A stretch of DNA of 64,000 nucleotides from Rhabditophanes sp. KR3021 (GCA_963281155.1 CAUJLY010000003.1:4216001-4280000), one strand, 5' to 3'; counted from the stretch's first letter, positions 48,218 to 60,406 are shown. Numbers and translations: made by a program. The notes: generated by a model from the sequence alone, not told the origin.

Positions 48218-49113
48218 TTTTATTAAACTCTTTTTGTAAATGACATATAGTTTAAGAACTGCTAATAATTTTCATACTTGCTCATTTAGATTATTTGAAA
48301 TGATGGGTTTGGATTATAAAGCATTCAAATGATTTATAAATTAAATGAAGATATTTCAATATTAATTCGCTTTATTCCGTGTTTTAGTATTTAAATCGTT
48401 CGTCAATTATTTCAAAATTACTTTTTTAAGTATTGTATCAAATAAACTGCATCTTTTAAAATTCAAGAAATATCCTAAATACATTGTCTACAATAGTTTA
48501 AAGCCACATGGATAATTAAATATGTTGTTTTAAATGATTATTTAATAGGGATAATTTGGTCACACATATGAAAATATTTGTCAAGATAATTTGTTTAGTT
48601 CTGCTTACAGCATAATGAACTTTTGGTAATTAGGTAAGCTTAACATTAAGTTAATTTTTTCAACTCATTTCCTTATTAATCTTAATAAGAATAATCAATT
48701 TTGAAAACTGCTTCGCCTATAAATATATATTAGAACTTTCAGTATCATGAAAAATGGCACTTAAGTACGACGCGCTGATTATGAAAAGCTGTTATTAAAT
48801 TAACATTTGCAATAAAATTACAGATTTGTTGGCGACTTAAAATTATCAAGTGGATTGAAATTAGAAATGCCTAAACATCGGTTTCTAAAAAAGTTATTTA
48901 TTGCTTATTTAATTATTGAACAGGTTAATTTATGTTTTTCTGTTAAAGAATTATTAATTTTAACGTTAATGTTTAAAGTAATAGGACAGACGAAAAATTG
49001 CAGTTTGAACGTATATTTATTAGACTTGATTATAACTACTAGTTAGCGTCATTTCCAAAAAAGTATGTAACGCACAAAAGTCTGAACGAAAAATTGTGCT
49101 TTGATTCTAAAAC
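48218..49113. other. intergenic, about 0.9 kb
   Basis: AT-rich. A 63-codon hydrophobic frame at 48855-49046 could be an old receptor or transporter fragment but has no supporting signature. Confidence 0.45.
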
Positions 49114-50204
49114 ATGGAAAATAATGCTACTGAATATTTGATAGATAAGATTCAGAGAATATTACCATTTATAACAGTCTATGTTACGACTTACCAGTTA
49201 GTCTTTCAACTTGTTCTACTATTTGCTAATTTGTTTATGCAAATTTCTATTATTTACATTATTGTTTTGAACTCCAAAAAAGAATCGTCTTTTAGATCAA
49301 ATTTTTACATTTATGTTGTCATAGAAGGAGCTATATTTTGCATGGATATAGTAGCAACATTCATATGCCACTATACTATATTATTTCCATCTATTGCAAA
49401 TTTACTTGATCCAAAAGGACAAAATATTACATTGCATTGTTTGTATATTATCTCGGCTCTAAAATTATTTGCAAGTCCTGTTGTCTTATTTCTATTGGCT
49501 TTTAACAGATTTTGTGCATCCTATTTTATCCATAAAGATTATCACGTAAGTTTGCAAATTTTTAAATCCTTTAAGATTTAATTTAGAATTCTAAATATAC
49601 TTTGATGGCCTCAGTTGTTTTGCTTATTGTCATTCCAGCATATTTTACACACTTTTTATTCTTTGGAATCTACAGGATTTTTCCACTTGAAGACTATACA
49701 ACTAATTACTTATTAGCGTATGCTTCACAGATTAAACCTCCCGCCTGGCATAATGGTTTGTCTTTTTCGGATGGCCAATTTAAGACAACTGTGTTTTTTT
49801 CAACTTTACAACTTTTTTTAAATATTTTTACATGTTTGCGTTTAATTTACATCAAAACGCAAGGATCAGCAGTGTCAACAAAAACTTCAAACAGTAGAGA
49901 AATTAAATTGGGTCTTTACACTTTCTTAACCTTTGCCACACAAATAATAGATGTTGCTTATTTGTATTATTTCAATATCTTTTACATAACATTTGAGGAT
50001 CAGACATTGGCTAATATTATGTTTAGTTGTTTGTTTCTAAAACAAAATATTTTTATGCTTTTGAATAACATATGGCTACCCTTATTTAGTGAAAAACTGA
50101 GATCTGGTTTAAAAAAGCAATTTCCATTTTTAAATAGTACCAAAAATGAATTATCTTTGTACAATAGGAGCATTCGAATAAGAACTGTTAAAATTGACAA
50201 TTGA
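49114..50204 (+). CDS. nematode serpentine chemoreceptor-like 7TM protein
   Basis: Exons 49114..49545 and 49587..50204 join in phase 0 and give 349 residues. Seven hydrophobic segments can be drawn: about 19-45, 62-85, 108-135, 150-172, 200-225, 245-275 and 285-310. An extracellular N-terminus carries NAT (N-glycosylation). The second-loop region LFLLAFNRFCASYF stands where class-A receptors have (D/E)R(Y/F). The size, the Ser/Phe-rich first intracellular loop (SKKESSFRSNFYIY) and the lack of canonical rhodopsin motifs fit the large nematode srg/srx-type families. I cannot choose a class. It is probably a chemosensory GPCR. Confidence 0.75.
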
Positions 50205-50540
50205 TATTCTTTCATTTATATATTTTAAACTCATAATTTTTTCATCATAAAGTGACTTATAAATAAATATTACTAACGCATTAAATGCATTTAATTAAAC
50301 TCAATTCCATATAAAAAGATTAAACACAAATAAATAAATAAAATGATTATCTTTATTGAAATCAGATGTCGATAAACCTCAATGTGATTTTTTTATAAAT
50401 GTTACAAACAAATATTATATGTAGTCTGTTGTTATCAATGGATAGGGATATTTTCAGTTATTGAAATAAATTTTATTAATCAAATTTTATCTATTATTGA
50501 ATGAGTTACATGATAGTATTAATTGATAATTTGATCAAAA
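50205..50540. other. intergenic between convergent receptor and GST genes
   Basis: 336 bp of AT-rich 3' flanks of two convergent genes; nothing coding. Confidence 0.55.
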
Positions 50541-51196
50541 TTAAAAATCAGTTTTTGGTCTAGATTCAATGTACTTCTTGATTTTTGGTGTGTTTCCGAT
50601 TTTGTGGTAAAATTCATTAATAGCTCCTTCAATGACAAATCCATTTCTGTTAATTAATCCCCAGAGGTATTGATAAAGAGAGATATCTGCATAAGAAATT
50701 TCAGAACCGACAAGATGTCCGTGTCCATTTTTGGCAAGGAATTGAGTTACCAATTTAAGGAATGGGGTAACATGCTCTGCAGCGTATACTTTGAATAATT
50801 CCTTTTTCTTTTCGGCATCCTTTTCATAAAACATGGATTTGCCATTAGCCTGGACGTCATCGATGGCAAGAACATATTGCAAATTTAAAGCAGCTTCAAC
50901 GTCATTTTTACCGACAAGGTGGAAACGTTGGGCCAAAAGTAATTCAAAGGCACGAGCTTGAGCAATTTGAACACCATCAACTTCAAGAACAGGTAATTGT
51001 TTAAATGGTTGTTGTTCCTTGATTAATGGCCATTCCTTATCGAAAGAAACTCTAACATCATTGAATTCTTGGCCAGAATAATTGAGAATGATACGAGCAA
51101 CCTGAAAAATAAAATAAATATAAACTAAAAAATAGATCTACTTACTTCAGCACGTCCTTGTCCATTGAAATAAGTCAAAGTAATTTTTCCAACCAT
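50541..51196 (-). CDS. sigma-class glutathione S-transferase (nematode type)
   Basis: Exons 51146..51196 and 50541..51101 join in phase 0, giving 203 residues, the usual length. The N-terminal strand KITLTYFNGQGRAE carries the catalytic Tyr, the junction follows at RAE|VARIIL, and QLPVLEVDGVQ gives the cis-Pro turn of the glutathione site. The C-terminal helical domain contains SEISYADISLYQYLW, with the conserved Asp of the N-capping box. In the glutathione gamma-glutamyl contact the family sequence QSxAI is replaced by QARAF, so the Ser is lost, which may weaken glutathione binding. A TATAAAAG box lies about 65 bp upstream of the start. Confidence 0.93.
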
Positions 51197-51720
51197 AATT
51201 TTAGAGTATTAATTCAAAAGTAGTTTTAAATGTAATGTGTTTAATGTTAAAAAATACTTCCTTTTATACCAATTTGTTTGTTCCAATATTATCTATTCAG
51301 AAGTAAAGAGAACAATCTCGAACAAATAAATATATATGCGTCTTGATAACTTTTCAAATAGTATAACAAAATAAATACAAAATAGACATATAATGAGAGT
51401 AACGTGCTATACTTATGTCCACTTTGTTTCATTTTGTGACTAAAAGTGTCAAATTATACCGACAACAATGTTTTTGTACTAATATGACATTCGAAATTTG
51501 CAGTCACAAACGTGTAACAAAACACATACATTGAATGAAAATTATTATTGTCTTGAATTTGTTATAATCTTTTTGAATATAATAAAAGATTTATGAAGAT
51601 GCATTATATTTAAATAGGTGACAAGGATATAATAAATTTCAAAACTAAGAAGACAAATACTCGAATAATATGAAAATATGCAAACTAAAAATGAATAATA
51701 TTTTCAAAGAGTTTATTTGA
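51197..51720. other. intergenic between GST promoter and WDR11 3' end
   Basis: 524 bp, AT-rich, holding the GST core promoter; no other feature seen. Confidence 0.5.
51261..51268 (-). promoter_or_regulatory. TATA box of the GST gene
   Basis: TATAAAAG on the minus strand (CTTTTATA on plus), about 65 bp before the ATG at 51196. Confidence 0.5.
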
Positions 51721-54700
51721 TTAGTTATTTTTAAGGTGATTAATTACTTCAGCCAATTTAACTTCATTGATATTATTCAAAATATTAATACATTTATCAA
51801 AATCTCCAATGCTCGCAGCCAGTTTAATTGCTAAACTGTTACGAATGCTTTGATTATTGGTCAATAAATACTCGATAAATTTGGACGTGATATCAAACGT
51901 CGTTATTTCATCAATCTTGTTGTTTGCTTTTGCGTACAATACACTTGTTAGCCATTGGCCCTGCGCCTGCAAGTGACGACAAGCATCTGAACCCTGGCCA
52001 ATCAAAAACAATAGCTGTACTCCATCACTTATATTATTATTTGCAATAAGATTCATTGCAACTAATTTCACAAAACATTGTGTACTTTCTGCCGATACGT
52101 CTGCGGATAATAAGCATGCTCGATATGAATTAAGCCTACTATTTTCGGATTTACTATTTTCTAATGCACTCATTGCCCATTCATTTTTGTTCATTATTAT
52201 TGCCCATTCCACATTTCTTTCCAGTTGTTCATTAGTACTACACTCAGCCATCAGAATCTTTAACTTTTCTTCGATTCTCTTTTGGTAATATTTTGGTGCC
52301 CAAAACAGTAGTAGACTAGGCTTCAATTGGCGATCTGGGTATATTTGACTTTCAATTATTTGAAACAAATCCGAAAGATCCGTATCCCCGATAAACTTTG
52401 AGATAAACCTTTTTTTCGCGATTTCGTCATAATTTTCAATCATGTTGAAAAAGTCTATATTAAAATATTTTTCAAAGTAATCAGAATCTACTAATGTACT
52501 TGGAGATATTGTTGATAGCCTTAATTTCTTGATATACTTCATATCATAAAATGCGGGTCTTTCAATCATATTCTTTGATTTTTTATTTTCTATTCTGAGG
52601 ATACATTCAGTTGTGATGTAAATTGGCGTAGCTCCGGATAGATCACAATCTATGATATTATAGCCATGATGAACAATTGTTTGAATGCGCTTCATCGAAT
52701 CCGTGTCAAATATAGCTATTCCATTTGCTTGAACTATTGCTAAGGTAGAATCCCCATTAAGTTTGGAGAATATCAATTTCATGACTGCAATAAGGATGTT
52801 AGTAATTTAAACAAAAGTAAACTTTTATGTTTTTTAAATAATTGCTCAAACTAAGATGACTTAATGGAAGTCGGTAAGTTAAAAGAACTATTAAATTATA
52901 TAATAATACATTTAGAAGAAGCTCCAAGTAACAATGAAGAAGAACAGCCTTTGTCAGAAGTCATTTACATGTCACGTTCTCACATTTGTGGCTGCCAAAC
53001 AATACAATCCGTCTACACAGGCGCTGATAGTACAATTCTTAGGAATTGAACAATGACACTGGGGCAAAGGAATGATTTGTTTGATGGCCTTTTTACAAGA
53101 CTTCAAGTTGCTCCTGATGCTATATTTGGTGATCGAAAGACACGATGGAAAGATTTTACCACACTTTTGGAAAAGGAATAATAGGATTATGTCTTCGTTC
53201 TTACTAGGAAGTAGGAAGGTAATCGCTAATTGCAGAACGAAAAAACTGATCGTCAGTGCCATTGCTGCAAAAGATATTATGCGTCCAAAGCTTTTCTCAG
53301 TAATCAAGAAATGACTGTCGTGTATAAATCTTATGCTACAGAGGAATTTGATGGTAATATCGAGTCTAACTTTATCAAATACCAACTGTGACTCCGGTCA
53401 TTAATCTCTTGAAATTGTCTGCCAGACTTTATTTATACCCTACCAATTTTTGTATTTTAAACCCATTTAATAAACTTTGCATACCTGTCCCAAGATCTTC
53501 AACATTTGCTTCTTTGCACTTTTTCGTCCCCAAGTTCCAAACCCCAAGTCTGTTTGTGGTATCGCAATACGCCAAAATATCATCTTCCCAAACCATGCAT
53601 TTAATTCTACTTGATCCTCTTTTCCAATCTGTATTTACAGTTTTACCATCCCGGACATGGAGACCCTACAAATTTAATTATTTATCTCTCATCAATTATA
53701 CATCTATATTTGTAGATTTGCTTTTTTAAACATGGGGGAGAATGATAATTATACCTCAACATACCTTAACTACTACATGATATAGATTGTTCTCATTGTC
53801 CAAAACAATTAAGTTCTCCTTATAAATATTCATATCTTGGGAAATAACGTTTAATTTATGAAACTTTCCACTCCAAGACATGTCTACAATTGTTGGACAT
53901 GAATGTGACATCTTTCTTAGTAATTTTAAATTTTTCAAATCCCAGATTTCTAGCGGATCTTTTTGGAATGATAGAGCTACATAGCAATGATAGAATGACA
54001 CTCTTAAAAAGCGCAATGGACTTTCTTCAATCTCTGCTCTGATTCTAAAAAAGGAAAAAGATTAATTAGGTTGAAGGGTGATATAATTGGTCCGTGTAGC
54101 TTTTAGTTTTTATTTTTATGGTTCTTGAATTTAACTTTAATTAATGTTAAATGTGACAGGTAGACTCTAGTCAATAAAATTTGCTTTAGGAAAATGGACT
54201 ATTTCCTACTATATATTTCTTAAATTCCGTATCTCCGTGATTAACATTTTTTTTAAAATGTGTCTGATCAGTTTTGTAGAAGAAGACTAGCACTATTTGA
54301 TGGCGCTAACAGATTTTTAAAAATATTTTTTTTGATGAGGACGAAAGACAAAAGGTCAAAAAGTTAAAATTTTCTTAAGTTTGTGCTCGAAAAGTCCAAA
54401 AATTGGTCTCAACACTTTTGTAGTGTTTGAAATACTGATTCTAATGCCATAAAAACACAGTCATCAAGTACAGGTAGTAGTCGAGCAGGGGTCATGTATA
54501 TAGTCTTGAATTTACTGATGGTAAATGGAAAAGGCGTTATCCTAAGATAGGGGTGTCAAGAAAGTTAGAAAAGAAATTAATTACACATCTTGATATGAAG
54601 GAACGTCTGAAGAGAAACTTGAAAGGTATTATGATATTTTGGGTTTGATGAGTATGATGGAGTGCAACATTCGCACCGCACAATTACATGATGCATGTTC

Positions 54701-57700
54701 TCGGTGGTGTCAAAACAATTGAAGAAGCCATTGCCAGAACTCAACCGACAATCTTTAAGTGTACGTGTGTTGCTTTTCGAGGTGAAGAATGTTATGAATT
54801 ATTTCGTGTAAATGAGAAAACTCTAGAAAGTCTCAAGAACTCGACAAGGAAAAAATTGGATAAACGTTGGAGAGACTTTCACAGAGGAGAAAGTGTTGTT
54901 GATGATGATGGGCAATGGCTGCTAAACCGATACGTTAATATATTGGCTAATAAGAAATTACAGAATGATAAGTGATGATTAGTGGATATAAAGCCCTAAC
55001 ACAATCCGTCTAACAATTAATCTTTGTATATATCTTTATGATATAACTTTGCACTTACTATTTTGAAATCGTTATCAATGACACAAACACTTATACTCAC
55101 CATTAAACTCTACTACCTTTAAGTCTCTCATCTTTTTACTAGATTTCATCCCTACGAATCTACAATAAGCAGCATCATAAAAGATCCAAACTTATTGCCT
55201 CGACCAATTCTAAGGCTAAGTACAAATGGAGAAAAGAAGAAGAAAAGGAAATTAATCAAACAACTAATGGTATAAACCTAAATTTGTCTCATTTAAACTT
55301 AGGGAGGGAAGCTAAAGAATTGTTGAAAGAAGTGTTGTTTTGGAATCAGAACAAGAAGAGAATTTAACAAGACTTGAAGCGTCATGTAGAAAGTGTGCAA
55401 ACAAGAATCCAGGTAAAATCAGTACCCAATCCCAAAAGTGAGCAGCTACTAAAAGGGGAGCAATGAATTTGTTATCCAATTTCTGGAAACCGGAGCACGA
55501 CAAGGCATTTGAGCAATCAGAAGTAATGAGAGCTCGCAAAAACACAGTTTTTAATAAGAAGACTGTAATCCCTTTGGAAGAAATAAAGAGACTTAATGAT
55601 ATTCGTCTTAGATTCAATTTATTACTAAACTAGTTGGTCTAGATCTCATATTACTTCTTTTTTATGAATAAATTTTAACAGTAAAATACCTTTTCTTGGC
55701 TCCAGTCTGAATGTCTACGATAAATATATTGTTTTTAACAACTACAGATGCCGTCAAAGCTGTTGAGTACGAAGACGAAATAATAGAGTTTCCACCCCCC
55801 CATTCTAGGCACTTTACTGGTCCATTATGTATCTTAAATTCTCTTTCAACTGAACAGTCAAACGCATCGAGCAAAAATATGCTTCCTAAATTAGTTCAAA
55901 AAGTTAGCTGCATTACGGATATTTAAATACCTGAATTAGTCCCAACCGCTGCCAATTGACTGCCTTTAAAAATATCTGTGGTCATATCTACTTCGAACAT
56001 CGGTCTCATCCGTACAATTGCTGGTGTGTGCGTCATCCCCTTAACTTGATTCAACTGAATAAGTGACAAATTCTCACAAATGTTGTGCAAATCTTCATCC
56101 ACCTTGACTGAATCCGTCAAGAATGTTGTTCTGTAGATTGAAGGTTCTACTTTTCCAGGTAAGGATAATTGATAAATTAAAATTCGGCCTGTATTGAAAA
56201 CTACTACTAGATTATTTTGAGTTACACTGCATAAAGATGCTGCCATCACCTTTATTTTAGGATTAGGTCTGCTTGCTTCACTTTGAAGAGAGAGAGGTTA
56301 GATAGGAATTTTTTATTATTAATTTTTCATTTAGCTGGATGCTAGTTATTTATATGTCAATAAGTTATCTTCCACAATGCATGCCTTTTAACCAGATTGT
56401 TCAATTTAATGATTGTCACAGCATCTATTGGCCAGACATTTTTTACTTGTCACTCCATTATTATATAAAGTGCATGTATATTCAACACCAGTTGGCTTTT
56501 TCGACGTCGAATCTAAAGGAAAACAATCAACTAGATCTGCATATATTTGGGGACGCTGCCTAATCATAGCAAATCCCTCTTCAACTAACTTCGAACTAGG
56601 AACAAATACAGACGACGTTAACATGTCCGACTACAAAGCAATAGAACTGCTTGGTCAATACATGTCATCTACTTTATGGAAGCGGTAAAACTAATAGAAT
56701 TAAAATCCCTAAAAAGTTAATTAACTTAACAGATACTCCAGAAGAAACATTGGCTAAGGCTGTAGAAATCAAGAATCAACTGAAAACTGAAAATGGAGAA
56801 AAGGGATGCAACGTTTACTGTCTACACGGGTACTATATCTCCCTATCCTGTCAGTCTCTAGCATTTACTTATTTTTAGATCCTAATATTCTTGCTAATAA
56901 ATGGAAATAGGGAGATGCTAAACATGCCATAAAATATGTAGGTGAATCAACTCAGCAACAGCCAATCTGCCAATGGATCTCTAGATTTTGTATTAGACAT
57001 GAGCCTCCAAATTAATTCTCTAGTAGCCCAACTTACCCTGACTGATTTCTGAGAATGTCGATATAAAGAACACATTATGAAATATTAATATTCTTTTTGT
57101 ATTTGTTCATATCTTCTAATTGAGTTTTTAATTTTGTTAAGTAAAATTACCTCTGACATATTTTCTGATAACTAAAGTGAGTTTCAAATTTAGTTTTATC
57201 CACGGAAACTTGCGAAACTTTAAATGACACCAAACCATCAATTGACACCTGATAAAAAGCATCTATGTCTGAGCAGGGTAATATTTGTGCTATCGTTCCT
57301 ATTGCTTCGCGATATAGAATTTTTTTTGATGGAATGTCAATGGCATATAAATATTCGTTATTCACATATGCGAATATAATATTTGGGTATGCTTTGTGAT
57401 ACAAGATATGACTAATCAAAGATTCATTTGAGCTTTTTTGACCAATAACATTAATCACTTGACTTACACCAGTAATTTGCTGATGAACCACTACATTTTT
57501 TAATATCATGATTTCATAGCCGTGTGAGGTTATGGCAAAGCTGCCATCTTCAAATGGATCGGGGACCATTTTAAATACGGGTTGATTGAATTTGTACTCC
57601 CATATTCTAGCGGCTAATAACAATTAATTAGAGTAAAAAAGTATTTTTAATGCAAGCTACTTAGTGCTGACGTTTGGGAGAATTTTAAAAAAGTGCACTT

Positions 57701-59304
57701 TCTTGCCAATTTGTTTATCTTGCTTCAAGTTTAGCTTAATTTTAGTTATTGTTAAAAGAAAGAAACACCACCAAATACACCCCGATTGTTGCTGTAAGTT
57801 AGGCCATTTAAATCCTTTTCCTTTTAGGGTGATGACCGTTTTATGATTATTGGAGGGTTCTCAGCATACAAAATAAACATGTAGATAGAGAACTTGTTGT
57901 CAGAAGGTTAAAGACAACTCAGGGTACCTTCAATGAGAGCAGGTAGTAGTTCTGTTCCCGTATTTCGCGATGGAGGAAATTACAAAATACTACATATATG
58001 ACTGGTGCCAAACTATGGAAAATTGTGTATTCTGAACCAACAGCTGGGAATTTATCTTCAGAAGAGTAAGTAAATTTTAAGCTATTAATTGCCAACTTTG
58101 ATAATGTCTTCGATAAGTATGACTATGTTATGGATAGGTTTGCCTTTAAATTTAACTAATCTTTATATTTAGGTGACTCATTCAATAAATGCTGCTGTTG
58201 AATTCAGTCATATGGCATATTGCTTCGAACACAACCATTTAATTAAGTTTGCAAAGATGGATGTAGTCAAATATCCATAGAAATTTTTGAACTCAAAAAG
58301 CCCCTACCTTTAAATTGTTTAGAAAAAAGGAATATTTGGGATACAATCGCAATGTTTTTTTTAATTGTAATATTTCTCTCCCAAATGGCAAAAAGGATAT
58401 TAGAGTTGATTGGGCAGTCGCTCAGGCCTTTATTCCAAATCCATTACATTTTCCTGAGGTAGACCTTCAAGATCGGGATAGGTTGAACAACTTCACGTAT
58501 AATCTAAGATACCTGACTCACAAAGGAAATTCTCTAAACGGGGTTGCTAAAGTTGGCCTGAACATATTCAGATTTATAAATCTGTGCCAAGTGCTGCTAA
58601 AGGGTATGGCATGAATTAAGCGACGATGTACTGGTACATTGGAGATGGAAGATATCACAACGGTTCTAGATGCGAGTATTATGAAGCGGAAAGTTAACTT
58701 TATGTCTATTTTAATGATATCATTACTTTTTGTCTTATTAAACCCTATTTCTTTGGAATTTTTTGTTTTTTTGATATATAATTAAATTATACTAAAGTAT
58801 CGCATATGTATTTATAATTTAACTAAGTATTTTTAATTTAACTTTAATTACCTGTATCTGAGTTCCATAAAACTAAAACATTGTTTGAATGAAGAGTCAA
58901 TAAAAAGTCTCTGTTCGTCTCCTGCCAAATAAGCCATTTTAAATCTCTAACTGCGGTGTTATTAAACTTGAACTTTGAGACTGATGATGCGGAAAAAACA
59001 TCCCAAACTATAATCTGCCCATAAATATCTGTCGAAGCTAGTCTTGGATCACTTTCATTTTGACGGATAAATGATGATTCTGGAGCAAATGCGACAACAT
59101 TAACAGCCCCAATATGTTCATCTAAGATTTGAATTATCTTTGATGTGTGAATATCCAATATTGAAATTAAATTTTGTGTACCGATAGCTACTAATCCTTT
59201 ATCATTCCTATTTTATCAATAATCAAGATTGAATAAAGGGAAACTTACAAAGAAATAGCATCCTTATTACTTGGATGTAATGAACCGGTAATTGACGTAG
59301 GCAT
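51721..59304 (-). CDS. WDR11: WD repeat-containing protein 11
   Basis: Eight exons (59249..59304, 58852..59207, 57151..57613, 55931..56280, 55690..55885, 53765..54044, 53485..53665, 51721..52784) close in phase to give 981 residues. WDR11 works with FAM91A1 at the trans-Golgi network to tether endosome-derived vesicles. Matches to the animal family run throughout: SITGSLHPSNKD at the start, RLASTDIYGQIIVWDV, LLTLHSNNVLVLWNSDT, KCLEWGGG, ALSFQKDPLEIWDLKNLK, LRKMSHSCPTI and FVKLVAMNLIANNNISDGVQ near the end. Two beta-propellers and a helical C-terminus are expected. It is about 240 residues shorter than human WDR11; the ending LAEVINHLKNN lacks the last helical region. Introns are bimodal: 41, 45 and 99 bp against 700, 870, 1238 and 1645 bp, and every long one holds plus-strand coding remnants. 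Confidence 0.93.
52864..53388 (+). pseudogene. decayed antisense coding remnant in WDR11 intron 52785-53484
   Basis: It opens with a 61-codon frame at 52864 (ATG, GKLKELLNYIIIHLEEAPSN). Next comes MTLGQRNDLFDGLFTRLQ from 53053 to two stops. Then, in the same frame, RQCHCCKRYYASKAFL with a C-x2-C module appears and the frame ends YATEEFDGNIESNFIKYQL, with its stop 96 bp from the WDR11 donor. At least four stops interrupt the main frame. It has no match I know. Confidence 0.5.
54300..54975 (+). pseudogene. decayed antisense coding remnant in WDR11 intron 54045-55689 (left part)
   Basis: A frame from about 54480 (SRGHVYSLEFTDGKWKRRYP, SRKLEKKLITHLDMKERLK) is broken near 54640 and resumes as a clean 95-codon frame at 54688-54975 (MMHVLGGVKTIEEAIART, FKCTCVAFRGEECYELFRV, RWRDFHRGESVVDDDGQ). 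It has coding-like, non-AT-driven amino acid use. No known domain recognised. Confidence 0.5.
55160..55632 (+). pseudogene. decayed antisense coding remnant in WDR11 intron 54045-55689 (right part)
   Basis: After a basic stretch near 55225-55260 and frame changes, the frame ending at 55632 reads LTRLEASCRKCANKNPGK, AMNLLSNFWKPEHDKAFEQ and KKTVIPLEEIKRLNDIRLR before a stop 57 bp from the WDR11 donor. It again shows a C-x2-C pair. It may be a second gene of the same element as 54300-54975 or its 3' end. Confidence 0.45.
56400..57088 (+). pseudogene. decayed antisense coding remnant in WDR11 intron 56281-57150 (module I)
   Basis: The open frame to 56688 reads KVHVYSTPVGFFDVESKGK and NMSDYKAIELLGQYMSSTL. 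A frame change brings IKIPKKLINLTDTPEETLAK, then after further breaks AKHAIKYVGESTQQQ. It closes with ANGSLDFVLDMSLQINSLVA and YKEHIMKY before a stop at 57088, 62 bp from the WDR11 donor. The AIKYVGE and final blocks parallel 8420-8792, and the final block also parallels 6841-7036. Confidence 0.6.
57840..58697 (+). pseudogene. decayed antisense coding remnant in WDR11 intron 57614-58851
   Basis: Pieces in shifting frames: RRLKTTQGTFNE and MTGAKLWKIVYSEPTAGN (about 57905-58060), AAVEFSHMAYCFEHNHLIKF near 58190-58250, a clean 100-codon frame 58315-58614 (NISLPNGKKDIRVDWAVAQ, LNNFTYNLRYLTHKGNS), and finally TMYWYIGDGRYHNGSRCEYY to a stop at 58697. The stop is 154 bp from the donor. It shares no block I can see with the other remnants, so it may be a different gene of the element. 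A structural-protein origin is only an impression. Confidence 0.5.
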
Positions 59305-60406
59305 TATAAAATGATAGTAGTAATTTTGTATCAATTGACTGCTTTATATTTATTGTATTAGTTTTATATACGTGGCTAGTAAAATTGTTTGTTTTATTGT
59401 TGATTTGGAAAAATGTGTTTCCATGCGTCACTTTATTTGTATAAAATAATAGTATATGTTCAACTAAATTAAAAAGATTGATAAGATGGTATATTTGAAT
59501 ATATTTACAGTCATATAATTTTTAAATAAATACACCAATACAATATTTAAATAAAACATCAATACAGGGATTGATTTATTGGAATAGATTATTCAAAAAT
59601 TATACATATTTTACATTAGTATTTAAATGGGAGTTAATAGGATTGATAATAAAAAATAAACTGACCATAAATTCAATTTTATTCTTCCATTCAAGAACAT
59701 ATGGCTTGGAATATAGTACGGCATTATCAACAACTCAGATATGAATAATAAATTTGATTTTGCAAAGATCCTGTAGATACAACTATGAAATAATTGAAAA
59801 CATTGATATATCTGAAAAACATAAATATTTTGCTCAACTAAGTATAAGTTTGCTCGTTTGTTTTGATACTTTGAATAAATTATAAATCTTTTCCAACCCA
59901 TAATGTGTTCAAAGCACTTTGTTATGCAACGAACTCATTTCCTGCAAGTAATTGCATAATGAGCATTGCCCAATACCTTCGCAATGAACAGACTTTTAAT
60001 TCATATGAGCAATTTGCATAAATGATTTGTTACAGCAGATTTTAATTATATATTGCCTCTTTGCCTTTTGTCTAAAAGAACTTTTTAAAAGCCATTCTCA
60101 AAGTGCACTTTATTTGTGAAAATTAAAGAGGTTATAATTTAAAGTTTACCGCCACCTGTTCATCTTCTTTCAACATATTTATAACATTCCCTCAATATAT
60201 TTTCACATATCTGTATATATTAATGTATTTAGCTACATTTAATCTATGCTTTCACTTATATTTAACAGATATAACATTTTTTAATTTGCCATAGATACTG
60301 ATATTCTGACATTCCTTTAAAACAAAACGAAAGAGAGAGACATAAATAATTAGATTGTTCCTCTTAGCACACGTACGCCAACATTTAATTAATTTTATTT
60401 CAGAAA
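59305..60406. other. intergenic, 1.1 kb, divergent promoters
   Basis: Lies between the WDR11 start and the Cys-rich secreted protein gene, so both promoters should be here. The 92-codon minus frame at 59623-59901 looks like chance AT-rich translation. Confidence 0.5.
60398..60403 (+). promoter_or_regulatory. probable spliced-leader acceptor
   Basis: TTTCAG (TTTTATTTCAG context) three bases before the ATG at 60407. Confidence 0.6.

Noticed and set aside
52972..53385. 137-codon minus-strand frame inside a WDR11 intron
   Set aside because: It is not in phase with the flanking WDR11 exons and is antisense to the better coding-like plus-strand remnant.
57840..58697. Identification of the intron remnants as a specific virus or transposon
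   Set aside because: No polymerase, integrase, transposase or capsid signature could be recognised, so no family is claimed.
59623..59901. 92-codon minus-strand frame
   Set aside because: Aromatic and Ile-rich, in intergenic DNA, with no supporting signal.
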